Assembly (NCBI GenBank): GCA_963748385.1 | Contig: CAVVIQ010000008.1 | Span: forward strand, 62,001-126,000 | Direction of reading: 5' to 3' | Source of the DNA: Rhodoblastus sp963748385 | Lineage (GTDB): Bacteria > Pseudomonadota > Alphaproteobacteria > Rhizobiales > Beijerinckiaceae | DNA: 64,000 nucleotides | Shown: positions 1 to 8,670 of the stretch, piece after piece | How the letters are laid out: each line of letters opens with the position of its first letter | Numbering within the stretch: the first letter of the stretch is position 1 | Program-made: the position numbers and the translations under genes | Notes under the pieces: generated by a model | The model's input: the letters and a program-made list of their open reading frames with translations, nothing else | Databases searched by the model: none | What the model was told of the DNA's origin: nothing

Positions 1-1616
1 GTCACCTTCACGCCCGGCGCCGATTGCCGGCGCTTGTATTCGGCGAGGTAAAGCATGCGCTCGACCTTTTTCACCGTCTCGAGATCGTGCCCCCGCGCGA
101 AAATTTCGGCGAGGGGCATATCCTTTTCGACCAGACATTCCAGCATGTCGTCAAGCGCGTCATAGGGCGGCAGCGAATCCTGATCCTTCTGGTTCTCGCG
201 CAATTCGGCGGTCGGCGGCTTGTCGATGATATGCTGCGGGATCACCTGTCCGTCGGGACCGAGCGCGCCGCCCGGCTTCCAGCCGTTGCGCAGGTCGCAG
301 AGGCGGAATACCTGTGTCTTGTAAAGGTCCTTGATCGGGTTGAAGCCGCCGTTCATGTCGCCATAGAGCGTGGCGTAGCCGACCGACATTTCCGACTTGT
401 TGCCGGTGGTCACCAGCATCGCCCCGAATTTGTTGGAGACCGACATGAGGATCAGCCCGCGCGCGCGGGCCTGGATGTTTTCCTCGGTCACGCCGCGCGG
501 CGTCCCCGCGAAAAGCGGCGCCAGCGCCGCCTCGACGCCCTCCACGGCCTGGGCGATGGGCAGAATGTCATAGCGCACGCCCAGGGCTGAAGCGCAGTCC
601 GCCGCGTCCTTCAACGATTCCGCGGAGGTGAAGCGGAACGGCAGCATGATCGCATGGACTTGGTTGCTTCCCAAGGCGTCGGCCGCCATCGCCGCGCAGA
701 GCGCCGAATCGACGCCGCCCGACATGCCGAGAACCACGCCGGGAAAATTGTTTTTCTGGACGTAATCCCGCAGGCCCAGAACGCAGGCGGCGTAATCGGC
801 CCTGTCGCCGTCGGGCATGGGGGCGTCCGGCGCCTCTTCGCAGACCCAGCCCGCGCTCTCGCGGCGGAAGACGATTCTGGCGACGGTTTCCTCGAAAGCC
901 GGGAGCCGGCCGGCGACTTCGCCATTGGCGTTGACGATGAAACTCGCGCCGTCGAACACCAACTCGTCCTGACCGCCGATCTGGTTGAGATAGACCAGAG
1001 GCAGGCCGCTCTCGACCACTCGCGCGGTGGCCACCGCAAGCCGTTCGGCGTCCTTGCCGCGCCAATAGGGCGAGCCATTGGGCGACAGGAGGATTTCCGC
1101 TCCGGTCGTGCTCAGGGAGGCGACAATGTCCGGCCCCCAGATGTCCTCGCAGATCGGCAGGCCGAGTTTTATCCCGCGAAAGACCACCGGCCCCGGCGCC
1201 GGGCCGGGCGCAAAAACGCGCTTTTCGTCGAACACGCCATAATTGGGCAGATCGACCTTGAAACGCACGGCGGCGACGCGCCCGCCGTCGAGCAGCGCGT
1301 AGGCGTTGTGGCAATGCCCGTCCTGCATCCAGGGCAGGCCCATCAGCACGGCAGGCCCACCATCGGAAGTCTCGCGCGCCAAATCTTCCAGCGCGGCGCG
1401 GCAGGAATCCTGAAAGGCGGGTTTGAGCACCAGATCCTCCGGCGGATAGCCGGCGAGGAACAGTTCGGAAAACATCACCAGATCGGCGCCGAGTTTGTTC
1501 GCTTTTTCGCGCGCGGCCCGCGCTTTTTCGAGATTGGCGTCGATCGCCCCGACCACGCAATTGATCTGCGCCAGAGCGAGGACAAGGCGGTCGGGAGGAC
1601 TGGAAAACTGGCTCAT
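1..1616 (-). CDS. nadE: Glutamine-dependent NAD+ synthetase (3' end beyond the window)
   Basis: Makes NAD+ from deamido-NAD+, ATP and glutamine in the cytoplasm, the last step of NAD synthesis. The product begins MSQFSSPPDRLVLALAQINC at the ATG at 1616. The first ~270 residues are a nitrilase-type glutaminase domain, with Glu in FSELFLAGYPPEDL, Lys in FKVDLPNYGVFDE and Cys in GLPICEDIWGPD. The second half is the ATP-pyrophosphatase synthetase domain, with the P-loop-like GMSGGVDSALCAAMAADALG and a later VTTGNKSEMSVGYATLYGDM. The frame is open to base 1, so the last residues lie outside the window. The nearest neighbour, aidB, is divergent. The two-domain arrangement separates it from the shorter ammonia-dependent NadE. 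Only the C-terminal end is unknown. Confidence 0.95.
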   Translation of the reverse strand, partial: MSQFSSPPDRLVLALAQINCVVGAIDANLEKARAAREKANKLGADLVMFSELFLAGYPPEDLVLKPAFQDSCRAALEDLARETSDGGPAVLMGLPWMQDGHCHNAYALLDGGRVAAVRFKVDLPNYGVFDEKRVFAPGPAPGPVVFRGIKLGLPICEDIWGPDIVASLSTTGAEILLSPNGSPYWRGKDAERLAVATARVVESGLPLVYLNQIGGQDELVFDGASFIVNANGEVAGRLPAFEETVARIVFRRESAGWVCEEAPDAPMPDGDRADYAACVLGLRDYVQKNNFPGVVLGMSGGVDSALCAAMAADALGSNQVHAIMLPFRFTSAESLKDAADCASALGVRYDILPIAQAVEGVEAALAPLFAGTPRGVTEENIQARARGLILMSVSNKFGAMLVTTGNKSEMSVGYATLYGDMNGGFNPIKDLYKTQVFRLCDLRNGWKPGGALGPDGQVIPQHIIDKPPTAELRENQKDQDSLPPYDALDDMLECLVEKDMPLAEIFARGHDLETVKKVERMLYLAEYKRRQSAPGVKV

Positions 1617-1764
1617 CGCCCTGTTCTAGGCGAAGGGAGGCGGCCGGGCAATCAGGCCGCAAGGCGCAGGCGCCTCCGCGCCTTAATCCCTTTACCGTCC
1701 GCGGGAGATTAGGCGTAAACTCAAGCCAATCGCTGAAGGCAGCGAGCCGGCAGGGAGAGAGCCG

Positions 1765-3411
1765 ATGTCCCGCTTTGCGCCGTCCACCTTTCTCGAAACC
1801 CATGAAGTGACCAACCAGCCCGCCGAATTTACCGGCGTCAACCTCTATCTGACCGACACGGCTCTGCGCGAAGCGGTTCTGCGCGAGGCCGGACCCTGGC
1901 TCGACCGGCGGATGGCGGCGCTCGGCGAAATCGTCGGCTCGGAAGAAGTTCTCGAATGGGGCGAACTGGCGAACCGCTATTCCCCCGAACTCCTTGCGTT
2001 CGACCGCTATGGCCGGCGCCTCGACGAGGCGCGCTTCCACCCGGCCTATCACCGTCTCATGGCCCTGGCCATGGATCACAACATCCACGACCTCGCCTGG
2101 ACCACGAAGGAGCGGGGCCGCCATCTCGGCCATATGGCGCTGCTCGCTCTGTTCACCCAGGCGGAAGCCGGGACCATGTGCCCGATCAACATGACCTACG
2201 CCTCGGTCGCGGCGCTGCAAGCCTTTCCCGACGTCGGCGGGCCGTGGCTGGAGAAGATTCTCGGCGGCAAATACGATCCCGCGCTGAAACCCATCGCCGA
2301 AAAGAAGGGCGTCACGCTCGGCATGGCCATGACCGAGAAACAGGGCGGCAGCGACGTGCGCTCGAACGCCACGCGCGCTATCCCCGTGGAGGGAGAAAGC
2401 GGGCTCTACCGCCTCGTCGGCCACAAATTCTTCTGCTCGGCGCCGATGAGCGACGGTTTCCTGACCCTGGCGCAGGCGCCCGGCGGCCTGACCTGCTTTC
2501 TGGTCCCGCGCATCACGCCCGAGGGCGCGCGCAACGGAATCCAGCTGATGCGCCTCAAGGACAAGCTCGGCAACCGCTCCAACGCCTCGGGCGAGATCGA
2601 ATATCACGACGCCCTCGCCTTCCGCCTCGGCGAGGAAGGGCGCGGCGTCCATGTCATCATCGCCATGGTGCATCACACCCGGCTTGGCGCCATGGCCAGC
2701 ACGCTCGGCCAGATGCGGATGGCGCTGGCCCAGGCCGTCCATCATGTCGCGGGCCGCCGCGCCTTTCAGCGCAGGCTGATCGACCAGCCGCTGATGCGCG
2801 CCGTAGTCGCCGATCTTGCGCTCGACTATGAAGCCGCGGTCGCGCTCGCCGCCCGCGTGGCGCGCAGTTTCGACGGCGACGACGAGAGCGAAAAGGCGTT
2901 CGCCCGCCTGTCGGTCGCGGTCGGCAAATATTGGCTGACCAAACGCAATGCGAATTTCATCTACGAATGCATGGAATGCCATGGCGGCGTCGGCTATTGC
3001 GAAGACACGCCCCTGCCCCGCCTGTTCCGCGAATCTCCGGTGAATGCGATCTGGGAGGGCTCCGGCAATGTCATCGCGCTCGACATTCTCCGCACCCTGC
3101 ATCGTGAGCCCCTTGCGCTCGACGCCCTGAAGGCCGAACTGGAAAAAGCGCGCGGCGGCGACGCCCGCCTCGACGCCGCGATCGGACGATTGCTCGGCGA
3201 ACTGGAAGGTTCGCCGCCCCCCGAAACCCACGCCCGCCGCCTCGCAGAGCGCATGGCTCTGGTGCTGCAAGGCGCCTTGCTGGTTCGCCACGCGCCCACG
3301 GCGATCGCCGAAGCCTTTTGCGGCGCGCGCCTGAAAAACGAATGGACGGGGTCGTATGGCGTCTTGCCGGACGGCGCGGATATCGACGCGATCGTCGCAA
3401 GGCAGATGTGA
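1765..3411 (+). CDS. aidB: AidB-like acyl-CoA dehydrogenase family protein
   Basis: FAD-dependent member of the acyl-CoA dehydrogenase superfamily. The AidB branch binds DNA and is linked to the alkylation (Ada) response, and its own catalytic substrate is unsettled. The 548-residue product matches E. coli AidB in length. It carries the family landmarks THEVTNQP near the N-terminus, the flavin/substrate segment GMAMTEKQGGSDVRSNAT (~190-210), and ECHGGVGYCEDTPLPRLFRE with NAIWEGSGNV (~410-440). The ATG at 1765 follows a GGAGAGAG ribosome-binding site. It stands alone, divergent from nadE and convergent with the pyroglutamyl peptidase gene. No Ada box could be recognised by eye upstream. An acyl-CoA dehydrogenase of general metabolism is a less likely alternative. 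Confidence 0.9.
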   Translation: MSRFAPSTFLETHEVTNQPAEFTGVNLYLTDTALREAVLREAGPWLDRRMAALGEIVGSEEVLEWGELANRYSPELLAFDRYGRRLDEARFHPAYHRLMALAMDHNIHDLAWTTKERGRHLGHMALLALFTQAEAGTMCPINMTYASVAALQAFPDVGGPWLEKILGGKYDPALKPIAEKKGVTLGMAMTEKQGGSDVRSNATRAIPVEGESGLYRLVGHKFFCSAPMSDGFLTLAQAPGGLTCFLVPRITPEGARNGIQLMRLKDKLGNRSNASGEIEYHDALAFRLGEEGRGVHVIIAMVHHTRLGAMASTLGQMRMALAQAVHHVAGRRAFQRRLIDQPLMRAVVADLALDYEAAVALAARVARSFDGDDESEKAFARLSVAVGKYWLTKRNANFIYECMECHGGVGYCEDTPLPRLFRESPVNAIWEGSGNVIALDILRTLHREPLALDALKAELEKARGGDARLDAAIGRLLGELEGSPPPETHARRLAERMALVLQGALLVRHAPTAIAEAFCGARLKNEWTGSYGVLPDGADIDAIVARQM

Positions 3412-3430
3412 TTTTTTCGCGCGAAAGAAT

Positions 3431-4010
3431 CTATCCGGTCGCGAAACTTCCGGCGATGCGCGCAATGACGTGGGCGGCGCGCTCCAGACGGGCGCCGCGC
3501 CAGTCCGGCAGGTGCAGGAAACAGGCGCGGCGGCCCATCAGCAACGACAGATAAAAGCTCTCGTTGCACAAAAAATCGCCGGCGTCGCGGGACAGCGAGG
3601 CCGGCAGGCCGGCGCGGCGCGCGATCGCCGCAAGTCGCGGGGGCGAACAGCCGGCGCGAAAGGACTCCGGCCCGCCGTGAACGATGAAGCGTGAAAAAGC
3701 CTGCTGGCGCGCGGCGTCGGGCCGCAGGGTCGAAACACGATTGCGCGCCAATGTTTCGATGGTCAGCCGCCGCCGGCGCCCCGCGACGCCAAGCAGCACG
3801 ACCGCATCCGGGCGGGCGCCGGCGAAGAGCTGGGACAGGACCGGCGAAAGGGAGGAGAATTCAACCGGCAGGACGGCGACACGAAGGTCGATTCCCGCCA
3901 GGGCGAAGGCGCTCTTTTTCTTTTCCAGCCATCGCGCGCAAAATTCCGCCGGATTGCGCCTGTGGCCGGGAAAGCGCGCCGAAGCCGGCGACGAGCAGCG
4001 ACCTGCGCAT
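3431..4010 (-). pseudogene. pcp: Pyroglutamyl-peptidase I (C15), interrupted by a +1 frameshift
   Basis: Cysteine peptidase that removes N-terminal pyroglutamate. The ATG at 4010 starts MRRSLLVAGFG, the usual N-terminus, but after ~11 codons the frame is wrong. One base later (near 3977) the family sequence resumes as RFPGHRRNPAEFCARWLEKK and runs to 3431. The total of 580 bases is 3n+1, so a single extra G in GGCGCGC explains the break; the repaired product would have 192 residues. The catalytic triad is still present: Glu in LTIETLARN, Cys in SRDAGDFLCNESFY and His in ACFLHLPDW. It lies 3 bases downstream of meaB on the same strand, so co-transcription is likely. It may be a sequencing error rather than a dead gene. 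Confidence 0.8.
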
Positions 4011-4013
4011 GGC

Positions 4014-5012
4014 TCAAAAACCCAGAACAGCCGCTATTCTATCGACCGCCAGCGTCGGCGCCAGCGCGCCCTCGGCGACCTGCCGCTCCAGTTCGGGCAG
4101 CAGCGCCCGCACATGAGAGTCGTTGCGCAGCCGCGCGAATATCAGCTCCTCCAGCATGGTCCACATCCATTTGACCTGCTGGTCGCGGCGCTTTTGCGCC
4201 AGTTCGCCGGTCGCCTCGAATTTCTGGCGGTGCTCGACCACTTTGGCCCACATGTCGTCGAGCCCGATATTGTCGAGCCCCGAAACCAGAATCACTGGCG
4301 GCGACCAGTTGGGCGAAGCCTGCTGCATGATATGAAGCGCCGCGCGATATTCGCCCGCCGCCGCCACCGCGCGGGCGCGGCCCTCGCCTTCCGACTTGTT
4401 GACGGCGATCATGTCGGCGAGCTCCAGCACGCCCTTCTTGATGCCCTGCAGTTCGTCGCCGGCGCCGGGCAGCATCAGCACCAGGAAGAAATCGGTCATT
4501 TCCGCGACCGTGGTCTCGGACTGGCCGACGCCGACCGTCTCGACCAGGATCACGTCGAAACCCGCCGCCTCGCACAAAAGCATGGTTTCGCGGGTTTTCG
4601 CCGCTACGCCGCCAAGCGTGCCGGAGGACGGCGAGGGGCGGATGAAGGCGTCGCGCTCGGCGGAAAGTCGCGCCATGCGGGTCTTGTCGCCGAGAATCGA
4701 GCCGCCCGTGCGCGCCGAGGAGGGATCGACCGCGAGAACCGCCACCTTGTGGCCGGCGGCGATCAGGTTGGAGCCGAGCGTGTCGATGGTGGTGGATTTG
4801 CCGACCCCCGGCACGCCGGTGATCCCCACGCGCATCGCCGCGCCGGTGAAGGGCAGCAGAATCTGGACCAGTTCGCGCGCCTGATGCTGATGCTCGACTT
4901 TTCGGCTTTCGACCAGCGTGATGGCGCGGGCGAGCGCGGCGCGGTCGCCCCCGCGCAGGCGCTCGGCGAGCGACGGCATGTCGAGGGCGCGGGGATTCGG
5001 CGAAACAGTCAT
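4014..5012 (-). CDS. meaB: Methylmalonyl-CoA mutase chaperone GTPase MeaB
   Basis: G3E-family GTPase that protects and reloads adenosylcobalamin on methylmalonyl-CoA mutase or relatives such as ethylmalonyl-CoA mutase. The 332-residue product has Walker A GVPGVGKSTTIDTLG (~65-80), the segment VDPSSARTGGSILGDKTRM, the switch region VETVGVGQSETTVAEMTDFF and the base-specificity motif NKSEG. It has the normal length and is complete. The ATG at 5012 is the first good start. The mutase gene itself is not in the window. The link to vitamin B12 is shared with btuB at the other end of the window. Older databases call this family ArgK or LAO/AO transport ATPase, a misnomer. Confidence 0.95.
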   Translation of the reverse strand: MTVSPNPRALDMPSLAERLRGGDRAALARAITLVESRKVEHQHQARELVQILLPFTGAAMRVGITGVPGVGKSTTIDTLGSNLIAAGHKVAVLAVDPSSARTGGSILGDKTRMARLSAERDAFIRPSPSSGTLGGVAAKTRETMLLCEAAGFDVILVETVGVGQSETTVAEMTDFFLVLMLPGAGDELQGIKKGVLELADMIAVNKSEGEGRARAVAAAGEYRAALHIMQQASPNWSPPVILVSGLDNIGLDDMWAKVVEHRQKFEATGELAQKRRDQQVKWMWTMLEELIFARLRNDSHVRALLPELERQVAEGALAPTLAVDRIAAVLGF

Positions 5013-5191
5013 GCGGCTTTATAGGCGGCCCGCAACGCGCTCGAAAGCGGCATTTTGCAGACCTCCGGTCTGGACGCCGCGTTCCACCGGCGCGGCGCAT
5101 TCCCGGCGCCGCGCCGAACGCCTCATCCGCCCAAGTCGAATATTGCAAAAGCGTGCTAGAAATTCTGCATGAATCGTGAGAGGAGCGGCCC

Positions 5192-5710
5192 ATGCAGACA
5201 CATCTCGTCCTTACCGTCATCGGCCGCGACCGTCCGGGCCTGGTGAGCGCGGTTTCCGAGACCATCACCGCAGGCGGCGGCAACTGGCTCGACACGCGCA
5301 TGGCAAGCCTTTCCGGCCAGTTCGCCGGCATGCTTCTGGTCGCCATCGCCCCGGAAAAGGCCGACGCGCTGGTCGAGTCGCTGCGCAAGCTGGAAGCTCA
5401 GGGGCTGCGCTTCGTCATCGAGAAGAGCGACGCGCCGACGCTCGACTCCGACCGCACCGTGCGGCTCGAGCTGGTCGGCCTCGACAAGCCCGGCATCATC
5501 CGGGACATATCGCATGTGCTCGCCGCCCAGAACGTCAGCATCGCCGAACTCGAAAGCGAATGCGTGCGCGGGTCGTTCTCCGGCGAAGCCATGTTCAGGG
5601 CCAGAGCGCGGCTGACGCTGCCCGACAACCTTCACCTCGAGGATTTGCGCCAGTCCCTTGAAGCCCTCGCCCATGAACTGATGGTCGACCTTTCGCTCGA
5701 CGACAATTGA
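5192..5710 (+). CDS. Double-ACT-domain protein (GcvR-like)
   Basis: A 172-residue protein made of two ACT domains: residues ~3-80, starting THLVLTVIGRDRPGLVSAVS, and ~88-165, with RLELVGLDKPGIIRDISHVL. ACT domains bind small ligands, usually amino acids. In E. coli the two-ACT protein GcvR represses the glycine cleavage genes through GcvA; the alphaproteobacterial members are uncharacterised. The D-[RK]-PG[LI] turn that makes the ligand pocket is present in both halves. The ATG at 5192 follows a GAGAGGAG ribosome-binding site. There is no DNA-binding region, so any regulatory role would be through a partner. The gene is monocistronic, in a 180-base gap after meaB (divergent) that shows nothing else. 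Confidence 0.8.
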   Translation: MQTHLVLTVIGRDRPGLVSAVSETITAGGGNWLDTRMASLSGQFAGMLLVAIAPEKADALVESLRKLEAQGLRFVIEKSDAPTLDSDRTVRLELVGLDKPGIIRDISHVLAAQNVSIAELESECVRGSFSGEAMFRARARLTLPDNLHLEDLRQSLEALAHELMVDLSLDDN

Positions 5711-5813
5711 GCGCCGGCGCCGCGCCGACCGCGCGCTTGCCCGCATGCCGGCGACGATCGGGGCAGAATCCGCCCCAGGCCGGAACAAATCCGGCCGCGA
5801 CCGGATCGAACCG

Positions 5814-6467
5814 TCAGGGCATCCCCGGCTGCGGGACCAGCGCCGGCCCGTAACCGCCGTGCTGCTGAATGGCGTTGACCTCGACGCCGACCGTCAGCCG
5901 GTCGGTGACGGCGTAATTGACCCCCGCGCCAACCATGGTGATGCTGCTGGTCGGGTGCGAGCCGACCGCCATGTCGTTCAGCGCCGCCAGACCGACGGGC
6001 GCGCCGTTGAGCGCGCTGCTCGGGCGGGCAAGGCCGGCGCCGAAAGTGACATAGGGCATCACCCGGCCCATGTCATAGCCGACGTTCACCTGGGCGAGGC
6101 CGAAATCATAGCCGCGCGGCCCCCACTGATAGAGCCCCGGCAAATAGCCGGCCGAGCCCTGCACGCCGATGACGATGCGGTTGTCCAGCTCCTTGTAATA
6201 GCCGACGAAGGCGTCCCCCCCAAAACCGCCGCGCGCGCCGTGGCCGGAGGCGGCGACGCCGAAGAGGCTGGTCCCGACGGTCAAGCCGGACCAGGGATCG
6301 GAAGGCGGCGGCGCGTCCCAGGGCGGCGGCGGCGCAGGCGTAAGGGCCGGAGGCGATTCGAGGGTCGCGCCTGCGTCGCCGCCGGCGAAGTATGGCAGGC
6401 CGTCGGCGTGCGCCGGCGCAGCGAGCACAAGGCAAAGCAGAGAGGAAAGGCAGGCGGCGCGGATCAT
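5814..6467 (-). CDS. Outer-membrane beta-barrel protein
   Basis: Likely an Omp25/OmpA-like outer-membrane protein, function unknown. The preferred start is the ATG at 6467, giving MIRAACLSSLLCLVLAAPAHA, a clear Sec signal peptide. A longer in-frame start at 6542 would bury it. A proline-rich linker (ALTPAPPPPWDAPPPSD) follows. After it come alternating hydrophobic and Gly/Tyr-rich strands such as GGFGGDAFVGYYKELDNRIV, QVNVGYDMGRVMPYVTFGAG and SITMVGAGVNYAVTDRLTVG, typical of an 8-stranded barrel. It lacks the terminal aromatic residue usual for barrels (it ends QPGMP), so the last strand is atypical. It stands alone, divergent from the next gene. Confidence 0.7.
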   Translation of the reverse strand: MIRAACLSSLLCLVLAAPAHADGLPYFAGGDAGATLESPPALTPAPPPPWDAPPPSDPWSGLTVGTSLFGVAASGHGARGGFGGDAFVGYYKELDNRIVIGVQGSAGYLPGLYQWGPRGYDFGLAQVNVGYDMGRVMPYVTFGAGLARPSSALNGAPVGLAALNDMAVGSHPTSSITMVGAGVNYAVTDRLTVGVEVNAIQQHGGYGPALVPQPGMP

Positions 6468-6648
6468 GGGAGCCTCGTTGGTCGGCGGCACTATACCAAA
6501 AGGGCGCCAAAATGGCGAATTCCGTCCACGTCGCTGGGACAAACCGCGGCCGTCCGTTGCGGATCGACCATCGAAGGCGGGTAACCAAAAAGCAAAACGC
6601 GCCGACTACGTTTCGTCGGGTCCCAAGACCGATGCAAGATCGACGGGA

Positions 6649-7212
6649 ATGAACATGCGCTCGACTCTCAAGCCGTTCGCCCTCCCGGAGCGGGCCAGCG
6701 GGACGTTTCGCGCCGAATTCGCGGCGACCGTATTCATTTGCCTCTTCCTGTCCACGCACCTTCCCGTCATCGTCGCGAATCTCCGGATGCTCGCCATTCC
6801 GCTGGCTCTGCTGGCCGCCTGCTACGCCCTCAAGGTCGCCTTGATGGTCTGGCTGGAGCTGCGCGGCGGGACGGCATGGGATTTCGGCCATTCGCAGAAG
6901 CTCGTCGTCAGCGGCCCTTATCGCTACAATCGAAATCCCGCTTATCTTGTTGTTATGGCGCAATTCGCGCTTTGGTTCGCGGTCGTGGTCTATTGCGAGA
7001 TCCAGTCCGTCAAACTTGGCGGCGGGAGTGGTCCGGCGATGTTCTGGGTGGTTGGCGCCGCCCTGAGCATGATCGGCCCCTGGCTCTATTACGACCGCGT
7101 GGCGATCCCCCGCGAGGAGAAGCGTCTCGCCGCCGATCACGGCGCCGAATTTCTCGATTATTGCGCCCAGGTTCCGCGCTGGGGCGTCCGATTCCCACGC
7201 CTGACACATTGA
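6649..7212 (+). CDS. Isoprenylcysteine carboxyl methyltransferase-family membrane protein
   Basis: A small integral membrane methyltransferase of the ICMT/PEMT (Ste14-like) superfamily; the bacterial substrate is unknown. The start is set at the ATG at 6649 (MNMRSTLKPF), because the longer open frame upstream runs through the signal-peptide region of the divergent gene. Three or four hydrophobic segments are seen (~20-45, ~45-65, ~100-120, ~125-145). The SAM-binding signature is well kept: SGPYRYNRNPAYLVVM, then after the last helix YYDRVAIPREEKRLAADHGAEF and YCAQVPRWG. It may methylate a lipid or a small molecule. No neighbour suggests a pathway. Confidence 0.75.
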   Translation: MNMRSTLKPFALPERASGTFRAEFAATVFICLFLSTHLPVIVANLRMLAIPLALLAACYALKVALMVWLELRGGTAWDFGHSQKLVVSGPYRYNRNPAYLVVMAQFALWFAVVVYCEIQSVKLGGGSGPAMFWVVGAALSMIGPWLYYDRVAIPREEKRLAADHGAEFLDYCAQVPRWGVRFPRLTH

Positions 7213-7557
7213 CGCCGGATGGCGCGCCGGCCTGACCGCGCCGCCGCTTCCGAAAATTCCGCCGCGACAGGGCGCGGCAAAAAACGCCCGCGAAGCAAAA
7301 AGCGCGTCCCGGCGTTTCCTCGCCGCGAAAAATGCGAAAGAACTGGCGTTGATTTCGCGGAACGCCTCGTCATTCCACAAAACACGATCCCTGGTCGCCG
7401 CTTCGGCCGGCCCGTTTCACGCCCAGCATGAGTTCTCGATAAAACAACGATTACGAGACAACCGCGATAAAGATATACAACCTTTAGTTGTAATCGTCCG
7501 TTAGGCATTCGGTGGTTTGATGCGCCGTCGATCCTACCCCGGCGGCCAAGACCAGCG
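7213..7557. other. Intergenic region upstream of the tadE genes
   Basis: No gene seen. The first 200 bases are GC-rich and show no coding signal on either strand. The part from about 7430 to 7510 becomes AT-richer and holds nested inverted repeats (see the separate entry), as expected of a promoter for the tadE-tadE-tadG operon. Confidence 0.5.
7447..7497. promoter_or_regulatory. Nested inverted repeats upstream of tadE operon
   Basis: Two perfect inverted repeats share a right arm. ACGATTAC (7447-7454) pairs with GTAATCGT (7490-7497). TACAAC (7476-7481) pairs with GTTGTA (7487-7492) around a 5-base loop. The pair lies 60-110 bases before the first tadE start, in an AT-rich patch. It could be an operator or alternative hairpins in the leader RNA; no known factor is recognised. 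Confidence 0.4.
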
Positions 7558-8124
7558 ATGAAATTCAAGACCGGAACGAAGCCAGGCGTCCGCGCGGCCT
7601 TTTCGCGTTATCGCGCCGACCGGCGCGGCGCCGTGGCGGCCGAATTCGCTCTCGTCGCCCTGCCGTTCTTCGCGATTCTGTTCGCCGTCATTCAGGTCGG
7701 CGTCGTTTTTCTGGCCCAGAACGAACTTGAAACCGCGGTGGAAAAATCGGCGCGGCAATTGTTGACCGGCTCCAGCCAGCAGGCGAGCGTCACCCAGAGC
7801 CAATTCATTGCTACCGTCTGCTCCTATCTTCCGGCGCTGTTTTCCTGTTCCGGAGTCATGGTCGACCTTCAGGCTCCGAGCAGCTTCTCGGCGGCCAACA
7901 CGTCCAAACCCTCCCTGACCTACAATGCGCAGGGCCAGGTGACCAACAGCTGGAGCTTCAACACCGGCGCGGCCGGAAGCGTCCTCGTGCTGCGGGTGTT
8001 CTATCAGTTTCCCGTCCTTCCCGTGACGTTCGGCCTCAACCTCGCCAATCTCCCCAATGGCCGCCATCTCTTGATGGCCACCTCGGTCTTTCAGGTCGAG
8101 CCCTACGGCTCGTCCGGGAGCTGA
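7558..8124 (+). CDS. TadE-like pseudopilin/pilus assembly protein
   Basis: Membrane-anchored minor pseudopilin of the Flp/Tad type IVc pilus (Tad secretion) system. After a basic N-terminus, the TadE signature RRGAVAAEFALVALPFFAIL (~21-40) leads into one transmembrane helix. The Glu five residues after the Gly-Ala is the processing-site glutamate. The rest (188 residues in all) is a periplasmic domain. It is followed after 2 bases by a second TadE-like gene and then tadG, a classic tadE/F/G tail operon. The secretin, ATPase and TadBC genes are not in the window; a lone Flp pilin gene is at 45.0 kb. Confidence 0.8.
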   Translation: MKFKTGTKPGVRAAFSRYRADRRGAVAAEFALVALPFFAILFAVIQVGVVFLAQNELETAVEKSARQLLTGSSQQASVTQSQFIATVCSYLPALFSCSGVMVDLQAPSSFSAANTSKPSLTYNAQGQVTNSWSFNTGAAGSVLVLRVFYQFPVLPVTFGLNLANLPNGRHLLMATSVFQVEPYGSSGS

Positions 8125-8126
8125 CG

Positions 8127-8663
8127 ATGCGCTTCCGCCGCCAGATTTCGGCCTTCCTTCGCGACATTCACGGCGTCTCCGCGGTCGAGTTTGCATTGAT
8201 CGCACCCGTCGCGATCCTGCTGCTGTTCGGCGAATACCTGCTTTGCGACGCCGCGAGCGCGAAACGAAAACTCACGATCACGGCCCATACCCTGGCCGAT
8301 CTGATCGCGCGCCAGTCGAACGTTTCCGCGTCGAGCCTCGCGACCATCGTGAACGCCTCCGCCCAGATCGTCGCGCCCTATAGCGCAAGCAACATGTCGA
8401 TCGTCATCGCGGAACTGTCCACCGATGGTTCGGGCCATACGACGGTGGCCTGGAGCAGCGCGCTCAATGGGACGCCCTTGACCCAGGGCGCGGCCTTCGT
8501 CCTGCCGGCGGGTCTCGCCCAGGCCAATACGTCGCTGATCTATTCGAACGTCGCCTACAACTACACGCCGGTATTCGGACAGGGTCCGTTCGGGACCATG
8601 ATGTTGCAATCGCAATTCTACATGAACCCCCGCATCACCGCGACGGTCTCCTACCAGAACTGA
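8127..8663 (+). CDS. Second TadE/TadF-like pseudopilin
   Basis: A 178-residue relative of the preceding gene, with the TadE motif HGVSAVEFALIAPVAILLLF (~17-36), a single transmembrane helix and a short extracytoplasmic domain. It is read 2 bases after the first tadE and 7 bases before tadG, so the three are probably translated together. By position it plays the TadF role; TadE and TadF are too alike to separate without alignment. Confidence 0.8.
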   Translation: MRFRRQISAFLRDIHGVSAVEFALIAPVAILLLFGEYLLCDAASAKRKLTITAHTLADLIARQSNVSASSLATIVNASAQIVAPYSASNMSIVIAELSTDGSGHTTVAWSSALNGTPLTQGAAFVLPAGLAQANTSLIYSNVAYNYTPVFGQGPFGTMMLQSQFYMNPRITATVSYQN

Positions 8664-8670
8664 GGAAGCC

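Noticed and set aside
568..3465. 965-codon open frame on the minus strand opposite aidB and into nadE
   Set aside because: No family features; it is the GC-rich shadow of aidB and, at its end, out of frame with the real nadE.
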